Assembly: GCA_054601695.1 (NCBI GenBank)
Contig: BAAHQB010000021.1
Coordinates: 1,054,001 to 1,118,000 of the forward strand
DNA from: Amorphochlora amoebiformis
Lineage: Eukaryota > Cercozoa > Chlorarachniophyceae
Direction of reading: 5' to 3'
DNA length: 64,000 nucleotides
A program made the translations under genes and the position numbers. The notes under the pieces were generated by a model that saw nothing but the letters and a program-made list of their open reading frames with translations, made no database searches and was not told where the DNA came from. Positions 1 through 64,000 of this stretch are shown here, piece by piece; the stretch's first letter is position 1, and every line of letters begins with the position of its first letter.

Positions 1-152
1 ACATATATATTTATATCTATATATATATATATATATAAATATATAGATATAACATATATACATATATGATGAAGCAACATATATACACACACATAAACAC
101 ATAATTACCCATTTTTGTAGCAATGTACCATTCTCACCTATGGGAGTTATTT

Positions 153-232
<80 letters not shown>

Positions 233-295
233 TAAATATATAAACATATATACATATATACACACACATAAACACATAATTACCCATTTTTGTAG
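1..295. repeat. (TA)n with a 5' echo of the first TraB exon
   Basis: Intron sequence made of (TA)n. Positions 86-153 hold a near-exact copy of the acceptor and first ~40 bp of the exon at 296 (tttttgtag then CAATGTACCATTCTCACC). No other coding signal is visible. Confidence 0.7.
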
Positions 296-6190
<5,895 letters not shown>

Positions 6191-6432
6191 CATATTCCAG
6201 ATTTAGGAGCAAATTTCTAGAAAATTTCTAGATGTTGGAGCAAATTCTGGAAAATTCTAGATCTTGACTAGACATTGGTATTCGTTGCCATGATGTAATT
6301 GAAAAATGTTATGATGTAAGGCATTGATATGTATGGATGTTAGGTAATTGTTGGGAAGGTTTGTGTATATTAGTTATATATGTGTACTGTAAAGTGTATT
6401 GATATGTATATATATATATATATATATATGTT

Positions 6433-6479
<47 letters not shown>

Positions 6480-6601
6480 ACATCATACTGATATACTATG
6501 TTTATATTATATATATACATATATATATATATATACATACACATATATATATATATACATATATATCTAGATATATATATATACATATATATACACATAC
6601 T

Positions 6602-6639
<38 letters not shown>

Positions 6640-6739
6640 ATATTATCTATATAATAAAAAGTAATACTAGTATATGCTTCAGGACTTTGGATGTGTGCTG
6701 GTCGTCTGGTGTGCTTCATATATAATATATATATATATA

Positions 6740-6803
<64 letters not shown>

Positions 6804-7432
6804 CTAGTATATAGATATACATAATACTAGATATACGTAATAGTGGAGGGTTAGATCATTCATCGGATATACCTAATAATATTAATAATTGAACTAACAT
6901 TGGACTTATCTAACAGATGCTACCATCTCAAACAACTGAGTTTAAGAGCAAAAAATTAAAGAATGTCCTTAATAATTCGGATTTAGAAACCTGGGGGTGG
7001 TTGTAAACATGTGATAGTGAAAATTCTGCAGCTAGAAGACTACAAAATGGGCTCGCTCCCAGGGCCATTTTATACGACTATGATTGATAATATTAACCTT
7101 AACGCTCAGCACATTCGATATAAACAGCTGATATCACGCTCAGAATCATGATGGCAACAAAGACGGCTAGAATAATGATCGGTCTTGGCGATTGTATCAT
7201 TGCCTCAATCGGCCGTTCAACCTCGCACACAAACCCTTCTCCCTCTGCTTATCTCTCCCCGATCCTCCCTCCCTCAAAGCCATCCTTTCGATCATAATGC
7301 GCTTACCATACCTTGTAGAACCGAATGGTCACGAAGCAACGCCTTTCCCGCGCGCGGCCAGAGAACCAACAACGTCGGAGAGATTCCCGACACGTGTCCC
7401 GGAACCCAAAGGAACCCTAGGGTTGGCTTCCG
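6191..7432. other. Intergenic region between the TraB and ADAL genes
   Basis: Holds the presumed TraB 3' UTR (6191-6370, with a repeated ATTCTAGA/AAATTTCTAG motif near 6210-6265), TA microsatellite at ~6405-6810, then ~600 bp of ordinary-composition DNA (6830-7432) that should contain the ADAL promoter and 5' UTR. No clear TATA box or other gene is recognisable. Confidence 0.6.
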
Positions 7433-17726
<10,294 letters not shown>

Positions 17727-18240
17727 ATTCGAATTCTATTTTTTTAATTTTTTTTTTTAAGTTATTTATGCAGCAGGTTGTCGTAATTATAACACGTAGC
17801 TATGTACTCTTACAATTCATTGAAGTTGTGATATTGTACGTATATCTGCATGTATATCTACTTGTATATTATATATATATATATATGTTTTTTTTTGTGT
17901 ATATGTATATATTTGTGTGTTGTGTGTATATACACATATATATATATATATATATAAATTTATATATATATATATATAATCATAAGTAAAATATTTGTAT
18001 CTAGTATACACTAGATGTCTGCAGATTAAATGGCTGTGAGATAAAAAATATACCAGATAACTTCTTGTGATAAAATATTATCTAGATTATGCATCTAGAT
18101 ATAATCACTTGACTGTGCTATTATGAATACCATATGATTAAAGTTAAAATTAACTCGATGCAGTAGATCATAGGCTTGAGCTACACTTAGTGTGAAAACT
18201 GTGATATTTTACGATCGTGTAACGCGTTACCAGTGGCACG
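17727..18240. other. ADAL 3' flank
   Basis: A T-rich run at 17740-17760 follows the stop codon and probably belongs to the 3' UTR. Short TA and TG tracts at 17868-17990 are followed by ~240 bp of plain AT-rich DNA. No AATAAA stands out, and no gene is visible. Confidence 0.5.
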
Positions 18241-18270
18241 TACAGAATATCTACAGGGGAAGGAATTCGC

Positions 18271-18426
18271 TTTCTTTCTAGTCTTTAACTCCGCCTGAGA
18301 ATGTCGTCAAAAAGGCTGTAGCAGACACTCGGCAGAAATATTTCGGAAAAAAGAGGAAGATCGATCGGGTTGTCCCGGGGAGATGGGTAGACTTTGCTGA
18401 GAGAATCATATTTGCGCGCAAATATA

Positions 18427-18466
<40 letters not shown>

Positions 18467-18735
18467 GGGCGTATATACATGATGTGCATAGTTTTTATAT
18501 CATTAACAATTTAAAAGTATGTTCTATGTACACGTATGCGTGTATGTAAATATTATAGTATACAGATTTGGCCTAAGTCGGAGAGACGAGATCCGGGGCC
18601 TCAAACAGCGGAAAGCATGGAGCGTGCGTAGTTGTAGAACTGTAGAACTGTTACTCGCGTAGCCAGTAATGGGTATACGAGATCCTCTCCATGACGTCGG
18701 AGGGTTTCTTGCCGTGGGTAATTCCTCACGAACCT
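18271..18735. other. Two exon-like islands of unknown gene and strand
   Basis: 18282-18430 reads on + as an open frame after a ttctttctag acceptor (LTPPENVVKKAVADTRQKYF, then a Lys-rich stretch and RWVDFAERIIFARK). 18566-18660, after atacag, is open on + in two frames. The minus strand is also open over both (for example 18738-18565 in one frame), so they could instead be downstream exons of the minus-strand PB1/FW gene. No family recognised; a (TA)n tract separates them. Confidence 0.25.
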
Positions 18736-18897
18736 TCTTCACATATATCTAGTATATGTATACAAGTATCAGTGAAAGGGAAACGAGAGGGGGAGAGAGA
18801 TTAAGAGAGAAGTGAGAGTAGATGAAGAGAGGAGGAAAAGAGATACACCGACATACTGACATACATGTGTGTGCGTACAATATGTAGATGTGTTAAA

Positions 18898-18931
<34 letters not shown>

Positions 18932-18958
18932 ATATATATGTATATATTCACATATATA

Positions 18959-18998
<40 letters not shown>

Positions 18999-19023
18999 TA
19001 TACGCTCGAATACTATTATATAT

Positions 19024-19064
<41 letters not shown>

Positions 19065-19089
19065 TATATATACACATATATACATGTAA

Positions 19090-19123
<34 letters not shown>

Positions 19124-19169
19124 ATATATATAATATATACATGTTAAATATAATTGTGTTCTTGCTTGG

Positions 19170-19955
19170 ATAAGGACCGGCTTGGACTTGACTGGGATTG
19201 AGGTGACCTTTTCCTGAGGCATCATAGGTGGGGAGACAGCACGGTAGTCGCCCCATAAGCAATCCCAAAATCTTCGCCTTCAGCATACAGAATGTAGTAC
19301 GTGGTCTGGGACGAGCCCGGCTGGGGTGGACATGAATAGGGACTGAGATTTGACCCGCTCACCCGGTTGGAGTGCGGGAATTTTGCCCTCACCTTAAGAG
19401 TTGGGGTTATGTATAGTGGTTAGGATGGTATTCTCGGGCCAGGCATGGTCGCCGTCTTTCTGGATGGAGAGTGATATCACTAACGAGAAGCGAGAACCAG
19501 GCAGCGATTGGTGGCTTTAAGATCCTGGGAGAGGAGCTCTCGTGTATTATCGCGATGGTATTTTCTTGACGCCGTTGTCGGTTGCAAGCTGCTTGGCGTA
19601 TATGAGTTTGATATCTTCATTACCCTAGGAAATTTCTTGACTTTTAAGTCCGCTGGCCATCGAGATCTGCATATGATCTGTTTACGATATCGTCATCATA
19701 TCCTTCGTCAGTATCGGTAATAAATGGCCTCAGCACACCGTCGGCTATCTCAAAAGGCGTCGATGAACTCCCCATCACTCTTGATCGTCAACATATCTTC
19801 GTCTTTGTCAACGCAGCGCATCTCAACTCCGTTGACGAAGCTCCTGGAGTACAGACGCGGGATCTCGCGCACCCAAATTTCGAACTGGGAGGCAAAATCT
19901 CAAAATTTCATTTTCCAATGTCCCCCAGGATGTCAATCTTTACCTGTTGCGCCAT
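19170..19955 (-). pseudogene. PB1 plus Nbr1-FW-like gene, frames interrupted
   Basis: On the minus strand a short exon, 19955-19944 (MAQQ, donor gtaaag), joins 19884 after a 59-bp intron. It reads FEIWVREIPRLYSR..., then DKDEDMLTIKSDGEFIDA, which matches the acidic OPCA part of a PB1 domain, closest in style to NBR1. A run of four T at ~19752 shifts the frame; the next frame continues FEIADGVLRPFITD. Further on, DGDHAWPENTIL, ALQPGERVKSQSLF and YYILYAEGEDFGIAYG resemble the start, middle and end of the Nbr1 four-tryptophan domain, but in different frames with an in-frame TAA near 19405. NBR1 is a selective-autophagy receptor. No ZZ finger is visible between the two. The MAQQ exon also has a good acceptor (ttcttcccag), so it may not hold the start. 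Decay, very short introns or sequencing errors could explain the breaks. Confidence 0.45.
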
Positions 19956-20130
19956 CGTGCTGGGAAGAAAGCTGCCGGATGACCGGATCCAATGGAGGGC
20001 CTGACACGTGCAGGTTTGAATTTCTTATTAGAGGGTTCGATAAGTTCGAAGGCGAAAAACTTTTAGAAAACTTTTTAAAGAAGGAAAAATCGGCACGCCA
20101 AAGCGACGCGAACGCCCTCCCTCGAAAAAA
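19956..20130. promoter_or_regulatory. Possible shared promoter of the PB1/FW gene and TEN1
   Basis: 175 bp separate the minus-strand ATG at 19955 from the TEN1 ATG at 20131. The stretch is rich in runs of A on + (gaaaaacttttagaaaactt). If both starts are right this is a bidirectional promoter. No specific factor site is recognised. Confidence 0.3.
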
Positions 20131-21768
<1,638 letters not shown>

Positions 21769-22534
21769 CCTTTAATGATACGTTTCACTCAAGACTCATG
21801 ATCTATCACGGTATAAGCTAACCGAAGATGAAAGCACTGGAAGCAGTGCAGTTGTACACTAGAGCTAGAAGACATGACATGTACCCAGAGTGAATAATCT
21901 AGATAATGGCCTCCCACACGACTTCTTGTATTTCTACCGGCCCCGCGCATTTATATACTGGTTATAATTCGACTAGTTCGAGGGGGTTTATTCTAGTATT
22001 GGACTATTTACTCTAGTTACTAGGAATTCATACCCTACTTCATAATTCATTTACTCACCTAGATCACACTAGCACATGCGGCGTTATTTCAGTGAATTCA
22101 TATGATAAATCATAAATTCAGTAAGCAAAATCATAACTCATTATGCATTTCATGAACGGTCGATTTTCAAAACTAATTGTCATAAGTTAATTGACATCTA
22201 CTAAACTGGAGCTGAGCCCTGATATCGAAATGAACTTCTAGAACTACCCTAAGGCCCGTGTGAAATATTTAGAACAAACAAACGCCGACATTCGCAAACC
22301 TAATGTCATGTATATATATGTATGTATATTATATGCTATATATATATATGTATTATATATATATATATATATATATTCTCATATATATATATATATAAAT
22401 TATATACATTTTTCATATATATATATATATATGTATGTATCCATCTTCGTACATATATATATGTATATAAATATGTATACAAAATAAGAAACCACACTTC
22501 TACTTAAAGAGGAGGCAGCAACTAATATATATAC

Positions 22535-22565
<31 letters not shown>

Positions 22566-22613
22566 CTATGTATATATGTATATACCTATATATATGTATA
22601 TATATATCTATAT

Positions 22614-22658
<45 letters not shown>

Positions 22659-22736
22659 AAAGAAATCCTAAATAAAATAAATTATCAATCATATTGTTTA
22701 TAACAATCATAATAATAATAACAATAATATATTAAA

Positions 22737-22771
<35 letters not shown>

Positions 22772-22916
22772 CATACAGATATATATATATATATAAATAT
22801 AATATATATATATATATATTATATATGTAAATATATAATTATATATATTATTATATAGGTATATATATACATATATATAATATATATATATATATAATAT
22901 ATAATATATAATTTTA

Positions 22917-22960
<44 letters not shown>

Positions 22961-23021
22961 GATACGTACATATACATGCAAAAATGCACACGCACGAACC
23001 ACAACGACACAAACAAACACA
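21769..23021. other. Intergenic DNA after TEN1
   Basis: 21769-22300 is non-repetitive, about 60% AT, without a convincing exon on either strand. 22310-22965 is mostly TA microsatellite with a (TACATA)n stretch at 22738-22770. Holds the TEN1 3' UTR, which cannot be delimited. Confidence 0.5.
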
Positions 23022-23430
23022 CGCGCGCGCGCGCGCGCGCGCGCGCGCGCGCGCGCGCCCGACACACACGCGCGCGCGCGCGCGCGCGCGCGCGCGCGCG
23101 CGCGCGCGCGCGCGCGCGCGCGCGCGCGCGCGCGCGCGCGCGCGCGCACCCGACACACGCACACGCACGCGCACACACGCACGCGCGCGCGCGCGCGCGC
23201 GCGCGCGCGCGCGCGCGCGCGCGCGCGCGCGCGCGCGCGCGCGCGCGCGCGCGCGCGCGCGCGCGCGCGCGCGCGCGCGCGCGCGCGCGCGCGCGCGCGC
23301 GCGCGCGCGCGCGCGCGCGCGCGCGCGCGCGCGCGCGCGCGCGCGCGCGCGCGCGCGCGCGCGCGCGCGCGCGCGCGCGCGCGCGCGCGCGCGCGCGCGC
23401 GCGCACGCGCGCACGCACGCGCACGCCCGC
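23022..23430. repeat. (CG)n tract of about 400 bp
   Basis: Alternating CG dinucleotides at 23022-23058, 23069-23147 and 23184-23404, the last ~220 bp uninterrupted. The interruptions are CA-rich (cccgacacacacg). It sits between AT-rich blocks. Alternating CG is the classical Z-DNA-forming sequence. Confidence 0.92.
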
Positions 23431-23842
23431 GCCCGTTCGTCCGCACGCAAGTAGAACCCAAAGGGCATGCCGTATCGGCAAAGAAGTCGACGGATGTGGA
23501 GGGCATGGCTCGGTCGCACGTGAGAAGGCAGATGTAGTCTTGACGTTCCTGTGAGTTGGTTCCCGCAGCCAAGCAAGTCGTAAATAGACGTCTGTGGGTA
23601 GTTGTGTGAATGTATTCGTGTTTATTTGTGTGTGTGTGTGTGTATCGTGTAGTTTTTGTTTTTATTGTTCATAAATATATGTATATGTATGTATATATGT
23701 TCAAATATGATATATATATATATATGTATGTACATATATATATATATATACATACATAATATGGGATATGTACACACATACATATGCACTCATACATACA
23801 TAAATATGAACGCCTACATGTATGTGTGTACATATCCCATAT

Positions 23843-23910
<68 letters not shown>

Positions 23911-24030
23911 GATATGTACACACATACATATGCACACATACAGGCGGAGGCCTGTTCAGGATATGTTCACCCACGATCACAAGGTATCATTTCACACATA
24001 TATGTACTATGGATCATATACAAACATTTA

Positions 24031-24068
<38 letters not shown>

Positions 24069-24115
24069 CATATATATATGTATGTATGTATATGTGAGTT
24101 ACATAATGAACGCCG

Positions 24116-24155
<40 letters not shown>

Positions 24156-24206
24156 ATGTGAGTTACATAATGAACGCCGACATACACACATATACACACA
24201 CACACA

Positions 24207-24238
<32 letters not shown>

Positions 24239-24404
24239 CATACATACATAAATACACAACTACATACATACATACCTTCGTATAGACACACATGTGTACT
24301 TCCATACATACATATATACATACACACACACACACACACACATGCACAAACACACATCTACACACACACATACAGACACACGGTATATAGATGTATTATA
24401 TATG

Positions 24405-24456
<52 letters not shown>

Positions 24457-24476
24457 ATAATATATATAATGGATAT

Positions 24477-24524
<48 letters not shown>
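23431..24524. other. Intergenic or 3' flank of the esterase gene
   Basis: 23440-23590 is unique GC-richer DNA, open in several frames on both strands but without a recognisable product. The phrase 'gggatatgtacacacataca' occurs at 23762 and 23909. A 43-bp island at 23941-23981 has exon-like borders (acatacag ... AAG gtatca) with no assigned product. 'gtgagttacataatgaacgc' occurs at 24095 and 24157. The remainder is TA, CATA and CA repeat. Confidence 0.4.
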
Positions 24525-33127
<8,603 letters not shown>

Positions 33128-33417
33128 TCCGAAGTATATCGGGTAATTTCCTGCGGGATTCCCGGGATTTATTCACACCACCACCAGCAAAAACCCAAAC
33201 AATAATGCGCCTTTTAATAACATCGGGATTAAAGGGAATTAACGGGAATTACGGGAGAATTTTTCAAATGTAAATTTAAAGATAACGAATTATTATTATT
33301 AATATGTTGTTCTGGTGCTTTGACCGACAAATTACTCGAAGAATTATCAAAGCGCAATGGACGTCTGAGACGCGTCAAAGGCTCGACGTCATCACTCGCT
33401 ACTCGAGGGATTTGAGC
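33128..33417. promoter_or_regulatory. Divergent promoter region, esterase (-) and modular protein (+)
   Basis: 290 bp between the two proposed ATGs. Contains a repeated ggaattaacggg / ggaattacggg motif (33235-33257), an AT-rich stretch at 33265-33300, an ACGCGT box at 33370-33375 and GACGTCAT at 33385-33392. The last two resemble MCB and CRE-type sites by sequence only. Both genes encode signal-peptide proteins. Confidence 0.4.
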
Positions 33418-63260
<29,843 letters not shown>

Positions 63261-63378
63261 TATAATATAATATATATATATATAAATATATTTGATATAT
63301 ATAAATATAATATATATAATATATAATATATATATATATATATTAATGTATATGTATATGTACGTATCGAAATACATG

Positions 63379-63430
<52 letters not shown>

Positions 63431-63483
63431 TAGTGATATATGAAATGTTTTGGTGTGGATGCTTGTATCTTTGGCAGAGTAGC

Positions 63484-63534
<51 letters not shown>

Positions 63535-63690
63535 CAATATATATATATATATATTATACGCGCACACACACACACTATATGTATATAATATGTATATTTC
63601 AATATATATACATATATATATATATAAATATTAATGTATAATATATAATATATATATATACATATTAATTACTCAGATAAGAAGCGAGAC
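63261..63690. other. Last intron sequence; possible small exon
   Basis: TA repeats. 63427-63473 (cctag, TGATATATGAAATGTTTTGG ... CAGAG) is open in one frame and could be an exon, but I have no supporting homology. Confidence 0.3.
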
Positions 63691-63694
63691 TGTT

Positions 63695-64000
63695 GACGAT
63701 GGTAATCCTAACCCTAAACCCTAACCCTACATAACCTCTAACACTAACCCTACTCACTAACCCTTATCCCTAATCCACCCCTAAGAGTGTTAAGCCTAAC
63801 CCTAATCTAACCTAAACTCAACCCGAACTCTTAATCTAAGGGATCTTTAGCCCTAACCCTAACTATTAGTCCATAGAGCGCCCTCTTTTCTCTCTCGATC
63901 CGATATAACCTTAATCTAACCTTAACCCTAACCTTAACTCTTAGAAGAGTGCCCTCTGTTCTCCCTCGATCTGGCCGCTGCACCGGAGTCTGAGATTCAC
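63695..64000 (-). repeat. Degenerate telomere-like repeats at the right edge
   Basis: CCCTAA-like units with many changes (cctaaccctaaaccctaacc, ctaacctaaactcaacccga). A 27-bp phrase, gagcgccctcttttctctct / gagtgccctctgttctccct, occurs at 63877 and 63944. Unique DNA resumes at the very end, so this is not shown to be a chromosome end. Confidence 0.85.

Noticed and set aside
22685-23576. Ala-Arg repeat frames
   Set aside because: Produced by (CG)n, which is open in all six frames.

Overview
This is nuclear DNA of an intron-rich eukaryote, most likely a protist or alga; I cannot name the species. The genes have GT-AG introns, exons of about 25-150 bp, signal-peptide proteins and eukaryotic families. 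Interstitial TTAGGG-type repeats suggest a TTAGGG telomere. Most of the window is simple repeat: (TA)n everywhere, (GA)n/(CT)n blocks, long (CG)n tracts and (TAA)n. Translations of the repeats ([18 protein letters not shown]) are not genes. I built gene models by joining exons whose splice sites, codon phase and protein family agree.

Layout. 296-6190 (+): 3' part of a TraB-domain protein gene. 7433-17726 (+): complete 12-exon ADAL (N6-methyl-AMP deaminase) gene, 409 aa with all catalytic residues. 18.2-18.7 kb: two exon-like islands, strand unclear. About 19170-19955 (-): PB1 plus Nbr1-FW-like sequence with broken frames. 20131-21768 (+): two-exon TEN1-like gene (CST telomere complex). 21.8-24.5 kb: intergenic, with a long CG tract. 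24525-33127 (-): secreted CE1 / PHB-depolymerase-type esterase in about 13 exons. 33418 to at least 62848 (+): one very large gene of about 49 exons for a secreted modular protein with many copies of an unrecognised beta-rich module, an EGF-like domain, a proline-rich acidic linker and a cysteine-rich module. It diverges from the esterase gene across about 290 bp.

The most unusual feature is a recurrent pattern I call exon-edge echoes. For about 20 exons on both strands, extra copies of an exon edge lie in the neighbouring intron, separated by (TA)n. Copies 5' of the exon carry the splice acceptor and the exon start; copies 3' of it carry the exon end and the donor. One exon has about nine such acceptor copies. 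Introns here seem to grow by tandem duplication of a unit made of a TA tract plus an exon edge. Telomere-like repeats also lie inside introns of at least three genes. An assembly artefact is the main alternative and should be excluded with long reads and RNA-seq.
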